DNA from: Dyadobacter sp. LHD-138
GTDB taxonomy: Bacteria; Bacteroidota; Bacteroidia; Cytophagales; Spirosomataceae
Direction: 5' to 3'
Length of the DNA stretch: 64,000 nt
NCBI RefSeq assembly: GCF_030929615.1
Contig: NZ_JAVFVU010000003.1
Coordinates: 124,001 to 188,000 of the forward strand
This document shows, piece after piece, positions 46,553 to 55,722 of the stretch. Each line of letters opens with the position of its first letter. Within the stretch, counting starts at the first letter, position 1. Below the pieces are notes generated by a model. That model was not told the DNA's origin and did not search any database. It saw nothing but the letters and a program-made list of their open reading frames with translations. A program made the translations under genes and the position numbers.

Positions 46553-48091
46553 TCAAGGCCAGAGTTTGTTGATCATTTCTACGGTATTGTCCACCAGCAC
46601 CTGCCCGCCTTCCGGTCCAACCTGATTGCTCTGGATGATGGCGGAATAATGCCCGTCTTTTACAGCCTGCTTCGTAGGAAGATAGGTACCCGGCCCCGCG
46701 AGCTGTAACACGATGGTTTGCAGGGCCTTGCTCCTCGATTTCATCTGGACACCAAATTCAGTAAAAAGCTCAAAAGGATTCGTACAGAGCACGACATCTC
46801 CTATCCGCATCACATGGACTTCTGCCGGATAAGTTGGTTTCGGATTTATTTTTTGATTGTCAAAGCGTTTCATCACCTCCTCATTCCAGGCAATGCGCCT
46901 GCTTAAAAGAACAGCCTGTTTTGGATCTTTTCGGTCTTCATCGCTCATTTTTTTTGCCAGGTCATATTCTTCCTTCGTGACCATACGAGCGGGTAAATGC
47001 AGCTCGGTAACGGTATGGCTTATCCTGACATCCTTGTGACGGTCACCCTTCACGGCTTCATAAGTCTGCACAACTGCCTCCGTAACCCTGCGTGCAATTT
47101 CGTGAAGATGGGCATCGGCGGCTTCCTTGGTTCCCGGGGCTGCGGTTTCATTGCTGCTACCATTGATAAGTCCGCTCATACGGAGCTCCGCTGCATTGTT
47201 ATACATCACGTGGGGGCTTTGATCACCTGCCGCTCCTATCCATCCCAGTACAACCAGATCTGTTCCCAGCTTTTTTTGCAAGGCAATCCGTACCGGGTAC
47301 CAGTAATCCGCATTGACGGTCGATCTTGATTCAACCACCTGCGCTGGACTGGAAACATTTACACAGGCCGCGATCAGCTTTCCGGATTCATTCCAAAAAA
47401 ACAACGTATTGATACTTTGATCTTCAACACCCTCTATGCCCCGAAATTCGGGAAGACTGGTGTTCCCATACATTTTTGCGGTACCATCTGCATACACTGC
47501 CCGTCTGTTGTAAGCCACTTTTGCATAGCTCATTCCCCAGGTTGCACGCCCTGGCTTTCGCTGTGCCCACGCCTTTAAGATCGCTTCCCCTATTCTCCCG
47601 GCTGCAAATTGCTGGTAACTTTTCACCTGTGTTACCTCCTTTGGAATGGTATACCATCCGTCCCGTACCACAGCTGCGGTATGGGTGTGCGTTGCGTTGA
47701 CAATAATTTTGTCAGGATCTATTCCATGGACACGGGTAGAGACAGCGTCGCGAATCATTTTCAAAAATTCTTTCGGTATCGCCACCAGATCACAGGATAC
47801 AAATACACTGACATTCGTGCCGGTGTTACCCTCTCTTGAATCCAAGACGACCACATTGGCGGTCAGCGGAGTCTCTATCGTTTTGGCAACGCGAAGCTGC
47901 ATCTGGCCATCCAGTGCAACGGGCATTGCTGGTGTAATATCCACCGTGGAAGCCCCCACATACAATTCGGCTGCGCCTGCATGATCAGGCAAAAGGATAC
48001 TCAAAGCGATAAGCACGGAAGAAAAACAAACGGCAGTTTTGGCTATCATATACGTTGTTGGTAGAAAAGCGGTTGGATCCTCAGTATGCAT
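46553..48091 (-). CDS. Neutral-ceramidase-fold hydrolase, paralogue 4
   Basis: A 512-residue exported protein (the leader is about residues 1-40 from this start; the ATG 14 codons in, M-I-A-K-T-A-V, gives a cleaner signal peptide). Motifs are V-G-A-S-T-V-D-I-T-P-A-M-P-V-A-L, N-A-T-H-T-H-T-A-A-V-V, A-K-V-A-Y-N-R-R and the end N-T-V-E-M-I-N-K-L-W-P. It is the first of the four in reading order, 127 bases after the SusD stop, with a hairpin between them. It carries an insertion near 200-260 that the others lack (S-S-N-E-T-A-A-P-G-T-K). Confidence 0.87.
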   Translation of the reverse strand: MHTEDPTAFLPTTYMIAKTAVCFSSVLIALSILLPDHAGAAELYVGASTVDITPAMPVALDGQMQLRVAKTIETPLTANVVVLDSREGNTGTNVSVFVSCDLVAIPKEFLKMIRDAVSTRVHGIDPDKIIVNATHTHTAAVVRDGWYTIPKEVTQVKSYQQFAAGRIGEAILKAWAQRKPGRATWGMSYAKVAYNRRAVYADGTAKMYGNTSLPEFRGIEGVEDQSINTLFFWNESGKLIAACVNVSSPAQVVESRSTVNADYWYPVRIALQKKLGTDLVVLGWIGAAGDQSPHVMYNNAAELRMSGLINGSSNETAAPGTKEAADAHLHEIARRVTEAVVQTYEAVKGDRHKDVRISHTVTELHLPARMVTKEEYDLAKKMSDEDRKDPKQAVLLSRRIAWNEEVMKRFDNQKINPKPTYPAEVHVMRIGDVVLCTNPFELFTEFGVQMKSRSKALQTIVLQLAGPGTYLPTKQAVKDGHYSAIIQSNQVGPEGGQVLVDNTVEMINKLWP

Positions 48092-48177
48092 GAATGAGGT
48101 CCTTATACGCTCAAGCAGTTAAAAGGTCAGAATTTACTCTTCCTTAAAGATTTAAAATAGACAATAACGTGAAGAGA

Positions 48178-48212
48178 CCAGCGGGACCGACGCTAAAATC
48201 CAGTCCCGCTGG
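48178..48212 (-). terminator. Hairpin just after SusD stop
   Basis: A 10-bp perfect stem (CCAGCGGGAC at 48178-48187 and GTCCCGCTGG at 48203-48212), six bases past the SusD stop, between susD and the first ceramidase-fold gene. No T-run follows on the minus strand, so it is more likely an mRNA-stabilising or partial terminator hairpin that lets susCD be expressed more than the hydrolases. Confidence 0.42.
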
Positions 48213-48218
48213 CCTGTA

Positions 48219-49841
48219 TTACCAGCCCGGATTCTGGGTCAGTTTGGCATTCAAGGCGATTTCCTGGGTAGGCAACGGGAACAGGTACAGTTTATCGTTC
48301 CATTTTCTGGTGAAGCCAGGATATAAAATACGGTTGGCTTTTGTTACAGGATCTTTTGCCCCTGTATACGTTTTTACATTGTCCAGCAATTTACCCGCTT
48401 TCCAGCGCACGATATCATCCCAGCGCTTGCCTTCGGCACTAAGTTCCAGCCTGCGCTCGCGGCGAATTTCGTTGATCAGCGGCGTAACAGGAATTTCCCA
48501 GTTTGGCCACGCAGGATCCGTAAAACCAACTTCCAGTTTCAGTCCCGGCATTCCCACCCGGCCTCTCAGGAGATTAATCGATTTATCCAGTACTTCCTGT
48601 GTAGCCAGTCCCAGCTCAGCCTGCGCTTCTGCATAGTTAAGGAGCACTTCAGCGTAGCGAAATATAAAATCATCCACGATGGTTTGCAATTGTTGGCGGT
48701 CACGTTCATAGGGTGAATATCCTTTGAGGATGTAATAACTAGTCGGCGCGTAGTTATTGTCAAATTCCGGCATAGGCTTAAATTCTTTAGAGCCGTTTTC
48801 GTAAATGCGGTATACCCTGTCGGCCTGGTAAACAGACTGCTTCATGCGGGGATCCCGGTTCGTAAATTCTGTTCCGAACGTGGCGTCTCCTTTGTACAAG
48901 GGACTTATCGAAATCGGCAGGCCATCCGTGCAAAGATAGGACTCGACAAAATCTTTGGTATAACCTGTCCGCGGTTCGCCTAGCTGGCGTACATTGTTGT
49001 GCATCCGCTTATCAGGCAAAAAGCGTTGAACCATGATGCCCTCAGGATTTCCTTTCAGCTCATACTGGACAAAAAGATCGAAATAATCATCATTGGGCTT
49101 CCCTGTCGAATACAGCGAAAATTGCTTGGAATTCATGATCAATTCTGCCGCAGTTACCGCTTCCTTCAGCAGTGATTCGTGGTCACCCAGCTTATGATAT
49201 TTCCGGAATGTTCCTTCATACAGGCATACATCGGCCTTGAACGCGAGGGCTGCAAATTTTGTAAGGCGGTCTGTGGCCGATTTTTCAGGCAGGTTGGCAA
49301 TAGCGAAATCAAGATCTTTAAGCATATTGGCAATTACCGTTTTCCGGCTGTCCCTTGCTGCGAACAACTCTGCCGATTCGGTCGTCAGGGCGGTTTCAAG
49401 CCAAGGAACATCGCCGTAGCGCTTTACTTTGATAAAGTAAAGAAATGCTTTAAAAAACCGTATTTCCCCTTCGGCCGTCGACAGTGCTGCGCTCTTGGGC
49501 ATATTGGGAATATGGTCGAGCGCATAGTTACAGCTCCTGATGCCAAGCCAATCAGCCTTGCCCCAGCCTCCGTCCGTAGCGGGTACCGTGTACTCGTTCC
49601 AGACGTAGACCTCCCGTGCACCCGGCCCCTGGTTGTCGGTGACATTGTCCTTGGTCCAGATATAATTCGGATCTTTTAAGTTTATATAAAACTGGTTGGC
49701 ATACATCTCTACATCCGATGCAGTTTTCCAAAAGCTGGCATCGTTGATCTTGTCCAGTGGATACTTTTCCAGGAAACTGTCGTTACAAGCCGTCACAAGT
49801 GTGGCAAGCAACAGTATTAAAGTGAACCGGTAATTTTTCAT
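48219..49841 (-). CDS. SusD/RagB family surface nutrient-binding lipoprotein
   Basis: A 540-residue lipoprotein with lipobox ending at Cys19 and S-F-L-E-K-Y-P-L-D-K-I near 22-32. The SusD C-terminal hallmark I-N-E-I-R-R-E-R-R-L-E-L-S-A-E-G-K-R-W-D-D is present and the protein ends N-P-G-W. It follows its SusC by 27 bases. Its ligand is the imported substrate of this operon, perhaps a lipid-linked or amide-containing molecule given the ceramidase-fold genes downstream. Confidence 0.95.
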   Translation of the reverse strand: MKNYRFTLILLLATLVTACNDSFLEKYPLDKINDASFWKTASDVEMYANQFYINLKDPNYIWTKDNVTDNQGPGAREVYVWNEYTVPATDGGWGKADWLGIRSCNYALDHIPNMPKSAALSTAEGEIRFFKAFLYFIKVKRYGDVPWLETALTTESAELFAARDSRKTVIANMLKDLDFAIANLPEKSATDRLTKFAALAFKADVCLYEGTFRKYHKLGDHESLLKEAVTAAELIMNSKQFSLYSTGKPNDDYFDLFVQYELKGNPEGIMVQRFLPDKRMHNNVRQLGEPRTGYTKDFVESYLCTDGLPISISPLYKGDATFGTEFTNRDPRMKQSVYQADRVYRIYENGSKEFKPMPEFDNNYAPTSYYILKGYSPYERDRQQLQTIVDDFIFRYAEVLLNYAEAQAELGLATQEVLDKSINLLRGRVGMPGLKLEVGFTDPAWPNWEIPVTPLINEIRRERRLELSAEGKRWDDIVRWKAGKLLDNVKTYTGAKDPVTKANRILYPGFTRKWNDKLYLFPLPTQEIALNAKLTQNPGW

Positions 49842-49868
49842 AATTATTCAGCAATTGATTTTTTAGTA

Positions 49869-52800
49869 TCAGAAACCCAAATTTGCACCTATAGAAAACG
49901 CCCTGTTCAGTGGATAGGCCATTGCACTGGCCTGCTCAGGATCCGATATGCGGATCATTTTGGTCGTTTCCCACATGTTGTTTCCTGAGAAATAAACCTG
50001 TATTCTTCTCGATCCTATTTTTTCGGTAATCACCGTTGGAATTGTGTAACTCACCGTTAGTTGCTTCAATCTCAGGTATGCGGCATTTTGCAGGTAGCGT
50101 GTCTGTGTGGTCGTTACATCCGATCCGCCGGTAATAAGCGGTCTTGGGAAATAAGCATCCCGGTTTTCGGGTGACCACCAGTCGGTGCCCACTTTACCCT
50201 GCACCCCCCATTCGTCGTTGTACTGACCAACAAAGTAGTTTGCGGAAATAACCATATCACGTTTGGCAACACCCTGGAAGAAAAGATCCACATCGAAACC
50301 TTTCCAGGACAGGTTGGATCTGAAACCATAGCTGAAACGGGGCGTGTTATTTCCAATGATTTTCATGTCACCATGATCGGACAGCGTCTGCTTGCCTCTC
50401 GTTATCTTGCCGTCACCATTCTGGTCAACGAAGAATAAATCGCCCGCTTCACGTTTACGGCCACTAATCTGCGTCTGATCCAGTTTCAGTGCTTCTTCGT
50501 CTGTCTGAAAAATGCCACCCGTTTCAAGTCCCCAGATTTCCCCTTCTTTACGCCCCACATATTTGTCAGAAATAATCCCCGAAGGATTGCTGAACTTGGT
50601 GATCTTCGCCGAATAATCGGACAGCAACAGCGTAATGCCATATTTCACCTTATTCACATTGTGATTCCAGCCTATGGTGAAATCAAACCCGGTGGTTTTC
50701 ATGTTTGCCGCGTTTGCCTGTGGTTCGTTGACGGCCAGCAAGGCAGGCAACGTCTGAGACTTGGTGAGCATGTTTTTGGTATCCCTTCTGTACATATCAA
50801 AAGACCCGCTCAGTTTATTGCCCAAAATAGAAAAGTCAAGCCCCAGATCCTGCTGCGTTACTGTTTCCCAGGTCAGTGAAGAGCTTACCAGTCCGGGCGC
50901 ATAAACCGACATCGGATTCTCTCCATTCAGCAGATAACCGCTCAACCCGGCCGTGTAATTGGCAATGTAGGGGTAATAACCGTAACGTGCCGGATCGAGG
51001 TTCTGGTTGCCGAGGCTACCATACGAAGCCCTGATTTTCAGCATATTTACGGTATTTCTCAGCGATTCAAAGAATCCTTCATTATCCATCCGCCATCCTA
51101 CCGATACCGATGGAAAAAATGCGAAGCGATCTTTTTTTGGAAATTTCGAACTACCGTCATAGCGGCCGTTAAATTCGATCAGATAGCGGTCGTCATAGCT
51201 ATAATTCAGGCGGGAGAAAGCGCCGCGTATGGAGTATTCCGATTCAGAGTCATAAGCATACCGTTCGCCATAGGCCAGATTCATGTAAGGCATGGAATTT
51301 ACAATCAGTTTTTCTTTGGACGCGGCAAAATAACCGTAGTTGGCATTTTCCTGGTTGAAACCTACCATCATTTTCACATAATGCTTGCTTTTGAAAGTGT
51401 TCTCATAATCAGCATAAGCATTCAGGACATGGTAGCGGTTGCTATAAGCGCTGCGGGTTACCGAGCTTGGATTGGTGTAAGGGTAAAATCCGCTTTGGCC
51501 CTGGCGGTCGTACATGGGAAGCTGCTTTCTATAATCGAGTTCCTTCGTATCATTCATATTGACCGAATAGTCCAGATTAATGGTCATGTTTTTGATCGGC
51601 GTCAGCTTCACAAGTCCGGTCAGCCAGGAATCCAGGATATCCCTCGAGCGGTAACCGCCTTCCTTATGCATCTGAAGCACGTTTGGTACAGATCCGATTG
51701 ACGCGTAATTACCGTCAGGCAGATAAGCAGGCCAGTTCGCCCAGGAATGTACCTGAAACATGTTTCTGTTTTCATCAAAGTTATTGGTCCGGTCGTTCGG
51801 CGGATACATTTTCTTACTCGTGTTGACCGAGATCTTGGTACCAACCTTCATCCATTTGGTGATGCTGTAGTTCAGATTGGCCATGATGTTATATCTGGTA
51901 TATTTTTCGTCAAAATTTTTGGGAATTCCTTTGGCCTTGAAATAGGCAAGAGATGTATAATAATCGAATTTGTCATTACCCCCTGAAACCGATGCGTTAT
52001 ACTGCTGCATAGGATAGCTGTCCCGCAAAAGTAATCTTGGCCAGTCGGTATTCGCAGAAAATGCGTAAACACTGGGGGATTCGTTCGGGTGCTGAAAGGT
52101 TTCAGGCTGACTTGGGTCGTTGTAATGCGCAGTAATGGCCTTTTCATAAAACTCGTCAAACTGATAATACGGTCTTCCGTTCGCCTTGATGTTTGCTGTG
52201 TTCATGTAGGTCATCCGTTCCATTGCATCCATGGTCTCAAATTTCACTACTGGCCTGTTGGTTGAGTAGTTCATCGACACATTTACAACTGGTTTCATGG
52301 ATTTCTTGCCACTTTTGGTCGTGATTAAAACAACCCCATAAGCTGCGCGTGCGCCATAAATCGCGGCCGAAGCAGCATCCTTAAGGACAGTCACCGTTTC
52401 AATATCATTGGGACTGATCAGGTTTACATCCATGGGAATATTGTTGACAAGGATCAGCGGCCCTCCGCCGTTGATGGAAGTATTTCCGCGGATGTTGAAT
52501 GTCGCGCCGGTGCCCAGTGCACCGGAACTTTGCGTAATGTTCAGATTTGAAACAGTCCCCTGCAGTGCCTGGCCCAGATTGGCGACAGGTCTGCTTTCAA
52601 TGACTTCTGCCCCCACGTTGGCAACTGCACCCGTAAGGTTGATCTTTTTCTGCGTACCATAACCCACGACAACGAGTTCTTCCAGCGCTCTTGTATCCGT
52701 AAGTAAAACGACATCCAGCACACTTTCAGAGCCAATCTTTATCTCCTGGCTTATGTAGCCGACAAAGGAAAAAACCAGGCTTACAGGACCGTCCGGGATA

Positions 52801-53402
52801 TTGATCTTATAGTTTCCCTCTACATCGGTCACTACGCCGGTCGTACTTCCTTTGATCAGAATGTTTACACCGGGAAGCCCCTCACCCTTAGCGGATTCCG
52901 TGATTCTTCCGCTTACCACTTTTTCGACAACCAATGGTTTTTCAATAACGCGGTTGATTTTTGCAAGGGATAAACCGTTCCTGTAATCAACCAGCTGGGG
53001 TTCACTGATCAGCGACGTGGATTCGTCAAGAGATGCCGATTTTTTTTCGACCTTTTCCTGACTCGTCTTTTTGATGATCACATACCCGCCATTGCCAGTC
53101 CTTTTATACCGAAGCCCCAGTGGTTTAAGTAGATTTCCCAGACTTTGCTCTACATTCGGGTCCAGCACCACAGCGTCAGCAGAGATTTTGTATCCTTCAA
53201 CGAGATGATCAAAATAAAGGATATCCACTTTGTAGTGCGACTTGAACTCCTGAAGAATATCCTTCAACGTCTTGAACGAAGGCTTCGTTATCACCACTGG
53301 ATGATTCTGCCTATGTAAATGCGCAATGAGCTGCGAGAAGGCAGGCTCCACACTGCTGCACAGCAGCGCAACCAATACAAGTAAACGTATCGTTTTTTTC
53401 AT
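49869..53402 (-). CDS. SusC/RagA TonB-dependent transporter with STN domain
   Basis: An 1177-residue receptor. The signal peptide (about 1-24) is followed by an STN domain (about 30-112, with F-K-T-L-K-D-I-L-Q-E-F), a carboxypeptidase-D-like domain (V-S-G-R-I-T-E-S-A-K-G-E-G-L-P-G near 162-177), a TonB-box-like L-E-E-L-V-V-V-G-Y-G-T-Q, and a plug with F-N-I-R-G-N-T-S-I and V-L-K-D-A-A-S-A-A-I-Y-G-A-R. The barrel ends S-I-G-A-N-L-G-F. The STN domain and the FecR gene 52 bases upstream make it the sensor of the relay as well as the transporter. Confidence 0.95.
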   Translation of the reverse strand: MKKTIRLLVLVALLCSSVEPAFSQLIAHLHRQNHPVVITKPSFKTLKDILQEFKSHYKVDILYFDHLVEGYKISADAVVLDPNVEQSLGNLLKPLGLRYKRTGNGGYVIIKKTSQEKVEKKSASLDESTSLISEPQLVDYRNGLSLAKINRVIEKPLVVEKVVSGRITESAKGEGLPGVNILIKGSTTGVVTDVEGNYKINIPDGPVSLVFSFVGYISQEIKIGSESVLDVVLLTDTRALEELVVVGYGTQKKINLTGAVANVGAEVIESRPVANLGQALQGTVSNLNITQSSGALGTGATFNIRGNTSINGGGPLILVNNIPMDVNLISPNDIETVTVLKDAASAAIYGARAAYGVVLITTKSGKKSMKPVVNVSMNYSTNRPVVKFETMDAMERMTYMNTANIKANGRPYYQFDEFYEKAITAHYNDPSQPETFQHPNESPSVYAFSANTDWPRLLLRDSYPMQQYNASVSGGNDKFDYYTSLAYFKAKGIPKNFDEKYTRYNIMANLNYSITKWMKVGTKISVNTSKKMYPPNDRTNNFDENRNMFQVHSWANWPAYLPDGNYASIGSVPNVLQMHKEGGYRSRDILDSWLTGLVKLTPIKNMTINLDYSVNMNDTKELDYRKQLPMYDRQGQSGFYPYTNPSSVTRSAYSNRYHVLNAYADYENTFKSKHYVKMMVGFNQENANYGYFAASKEKLIVNSMPYMNLAYGERYAYDSESEYSIRGAFSRLNYSYDDRYLIEFNGRYDGSSKFPKKDRFAFFPSVSVGWRMDNEGFFESLRNTVNMLKIRASYGSLGNQNLDPARYGYYPYIANYTAGLSGYLLNGENPMSVYAPGLVSSSLTWETVTQQDLGLDFSILGNKLSGSFDMYRRDTKNMLTKSQTLPALLAVNEPQANAANMKTTGFDFTIGWNHNVNKVKYGITLLLSDYSAKITKFSNPSGIISDKYVGRKEGEIWGLETGGIFQTDEEALKLDQTQISGRKREAGDLFFVDQNGDGKITRGKQTLSDHGDMKIIGNNTPRFSYGFRSNLSWKGFDVDLFFQGVAKRDMVISANYFVGQYNDEWGVQGKVGTDWWSPENRDAYFPRPLITGGSDVTTTQTRYLQNAAYLRLKQLTVSYTIPTVITEKIGSRRIQVYFSGNNMWETTKMIRISDPEQASAMAYPLNRAFSIGANLGF

Positions 53403-53454
53403 AATTGTGGGAAAAATGATTTGAAAAATGGTTTAGAAATAATCGGTACGCGTA

Positions 53455-54474
53455 TTAATAGGATAAGACGATTGTTTTGCCGTCTTCGGACTTCTCATAA
53501 TTAAGGCCCGAGTCTTCCGTTAGTATTCCCAACAGCTCTTCTGCATTCAAAGCCGTGAACGATCCCGAGATCGTTAATTCCGCCAGACTGGTGTCCGGTA
53601 TTTGCACGCGAACCCCGAAATTGTCTTCAAACAGATAACAAACTTCACGAAGACTTGTTTTTTCAAACACAAAGCGGTGTGCTTTCCAGGCCGAGAATTT
53701 CCTCGGATTTTCTGTTTTCTGAAGGTTAGCCCTTCCCTGACTATCCATGGTCACCAGATCTCCGGGTTTCATGGTCAACTGCCGAAGCGATTCCCCTTCC
53801 TGGTAGTGCAGCTGTACCTTACCCTTATTGAGGACTACTTTCGTTCCGCGCGGTCTGGCATATACGTTAAACTCCGTCCCCAGTACTTCCACCTCCAGGC
53901 TTTTGTATGTTTTTACAATGAATCGCTGATGATCGGCTGTATGGCGGATGTCAAAATCCGCTTCGCCATTTAGCAGCACCTCTCTGGTTTGGCGGCCGAA
54001 GCCAAAGCGGGGAACACTCAGGGAAGAATTGGAATTAAGCACGACCTTGCTGCCATCCGCAAGGTCAATCCGCCGGGTCTCACCGTAGCCTGTGGTGAAA
54101 GTCTCATATCGGATCCGGTCTCTGAAAACCCAGCCACCGGCCCATAGGGTTATCAGAAAAGATGCAGCTACGAGCCAGTATATCTTTTTGAAAAGGTTTG
54201 GCCGGGCTATTTCCCCTTCTTCGGAGCAATAATCAATCCCGGGCTCCCGCCCGTCGTACTCCGGGTTATTGATCCTGTTCCAGTGACGTTCCATCCCCTT
54301 CTCCACATCCGGCACATACTGCCAATTGTGCTGTTCCCATTCCTGTAACCAGAGAAAGTATTGCTCACGGTTAGCCGGTTCTGTGACCCATTCTTCAATC
54401 ATCTGTTTCTGGATAGCGGTTGCCCGACCGGCAAAGTGATTGAAAATAAGCTCTTTATTTATTTCAGTATTCAT
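53455..54474 (-). CDS. FecR-family anti-sigma factor
   Basis: A protein of about 339 residues using the ATG at 54474; an earlier in-frame start at 54579 would overlap the sigma gene and adds a non-conserved stretch. It has a cytoplasmic N-terminal anti-sigma part, one transmembrane helix at about 98-115 (Y-W-L-V-A-A-S-F-L-I-T-L-W), a FecR domain (R-I-D-L-A-D-G-S-K-V-V-L-N) and a C-terminal DUF4974 (F-G-V-R-V-Q-I-P). It pairs with the sigma factor 71 bases upstream and the STN-bearing SusC downstream. Confidence 0.93.
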   Translation of the reverse strand: MNTEINKELIFNHFAGRATAIQKQMIEEWVTEPANREQYFLWLQEWEQHNWQYVPDVEKGMERHWNRINNPEYDGREPGIDYCSEEGEIARPNLFKKIYWLVAASFLITLWAGGWVFRDRIRYETFTTGYGETRRIDLADGSKVVLNSNSSLSVPRFGFGRQTREVLLNGEADFDIRHTADHQRFIVKTYKSLEVEVLGTEFNVYARPRGTKVVLNKGKVQLHYQEGESLRQLTMKPGDLVTMDSQGRANLQKTENPRKFSAWKAHRFVFEKTSLREVCYLFEDNFGVRVQIPDTSLAELTISGSFTALNAEELLGILTEDSGLNYEKSEDGKTIVLSY

Positions 54475-54545
54475 ATTGACGTCTTTAGGATCACAGGGAT
54501 CGAACGAGCCCGTAGATCTGTCTGTTGATAATTTGTGTGCTGTTT

Positions 54546-55211
54546 CTACGCTATAAAAACCAGGAAAATAAAAAACCATTTTTCCCTCAGAAGATTTCTT
54601 ACCTGATGAAGGGCCTGGTACATCTGTGCCTCGACCGTGCGCAGTGACAGGTCCAATTCCAGCGCTATTTCTTTGAATTTTTTCCCTTCGAAACGGTGCA
54701 TGACGTAAATACGGCGCCGTTTGGGGGGAAGACTGTTTACGGCATTTTCTACGTCGTTATACAAGTCTTCGTATTGCGTGATATAGTCCGGTTGCTGATC
54801 GGTCTGAATGGGCACATATTCGGCATACTGTATGGAGGCGTTACGCTTTAGATCGGCCTTCACATAATCGAAGGCCCGGTAACGGACCGAAGTAAAAAGA
54901 TAAGCACGGTAAGAGCCCTGCACCTGCACGAATATCTGCTCAGCGTGGAACTTGTAAAAAATATCCGAGACAATGTCTTCCGCCACTTCCTTGGACGAAA
55001 CGTACCTGACGGCATGGCTACAGAGCGGTCGGTAATAATACCTGAAAAGCAGTTCTATTCCCTGATTGGTATCGGTTTCAAATGCCTTTCTGATCATGAT
55101 TTCGTAATCCAGGTTAAAACCTGTCTTCCTGGATTCATGTGCATCTTCCTGATACAGGGAAGGAAAAAGTGCCTCCTCGTCATCATGGTTAAAATTGCCT
55201 GTTCTGTCCAT
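54546..55211 (-). CDS. ECF-type RNA polymerase sigma-70 factor
   Basis: A 221-residue ECF sigma factor with region 2 (E-V-A-E-D-I-V-S-D-I-F-Y-K-F) and region 4 (L-P-P-K-R-R-R-I-Y-V-M-H-R-F, helix-turn-helix L-R-T-V-E-A-Q-M-Y-Q-A-L). The N-terminal 40 residues are acidic and variable, unlike the shorter factor at 11906. It is the first gene of the operon reaching to 36892 and should direct its expression when FecR releases it. Confidence 0.93.
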   Translation of the reverse strand: MDRTGNFNHDDEEALFPSLYQEDAHESRKTGFNLDYEIMIRKAFETDTNQGIELLFRYYYRPLCSHAVRYVSSKEVAEDIVSDIFYKFHAEQIFVQVQGSYRAYLFTSVRYRAFDYVKADLKRNASIQYAEYVPIQTDQQPDYITQYEDLYNDVENAVNSLPPKRRRIYVMHRFEGKKFKEIALELDLSLRTVEAQMYQALHQVRNLLREKWFFIFLVFIA

Positions 55212-55284
55212 ATTTCGTAATTAGGCCCTTTGGTGTATCAAGGAGAATACCTGTTCGTGATCCTTTACTTATAGACGTTTCACA

Positions 55285-55311
55285 TCTAAAAAAACACCTA
55301 TTTTTTTTAGA
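55285..55311. repeat. AT-rich palindrome upstream of the sigma gene
   Basis: TCTAAAAAAA (55285-55294) and TTTTTTTAGA (55302-55311) form a 10-bp inverted repeat in the gap between the sigma gene and the decayed genes. Could be a terminator for either direction or a regulatory site; low confidence. Confidence 0.3.
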
Positions 55312-55380
55312 AATTATTTTATTTCATTCAGGAAATAAAATTGTACTGCCTTCTGATTACTGTTCGGGAATTAGAAAAAT

Positions 55381-55677
55381 GTACTGATCAGTGATGCGAT
55401 AGCTTCCTTAGCAGGGACCATTACGAGCCTCTATACGCTTTCATTAAGACGCGGCACACCAAGTGGTGGTAATTATTCCTATACCGATCTGTCCGCCACA
55501 ACCATTGGCGTGTCGAATGCGAATTTGCAAACGATCAATCTGACCGGCCTGACGCTTGCTGCCGGGGAAACAATCGCCGTAAAAATAGTAGGAACCGCGA
55601 ACATCAACGCTGCCGGGCAACAAAATACCTGTATTATAGTCTCCAGGTGCAGTGACAAGATTGTGACTACCATTTAG
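55381..55677 (+). pseudogene. Remnant of a secreted protein (C-terminal part)
   Basis: A 99-codon frame without a plausible start codon, running into a stop at 55677. The sequence (V-L-I-S-D-A-I-A-S-L-A-G-T-I, Y-S-Y-T-D-L-S, T-I-N-L-T-G-L-T-L-A-A-G-E-T and C-I-I-V-S-R) looks like the C-terminal part of a beta-rich, extracellular protein. It has codon use like a real gene but is preceded by a stop (TAG at 55372-55374). I do not recognise the family. It lies 45 bases before a second decayed gene. Confidence 0.65.
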
Positions 55678-55722
55678 ATAGGCATACTTGTACTTTAATT
55701 ATACCTGAAAACTCTTTTACAA

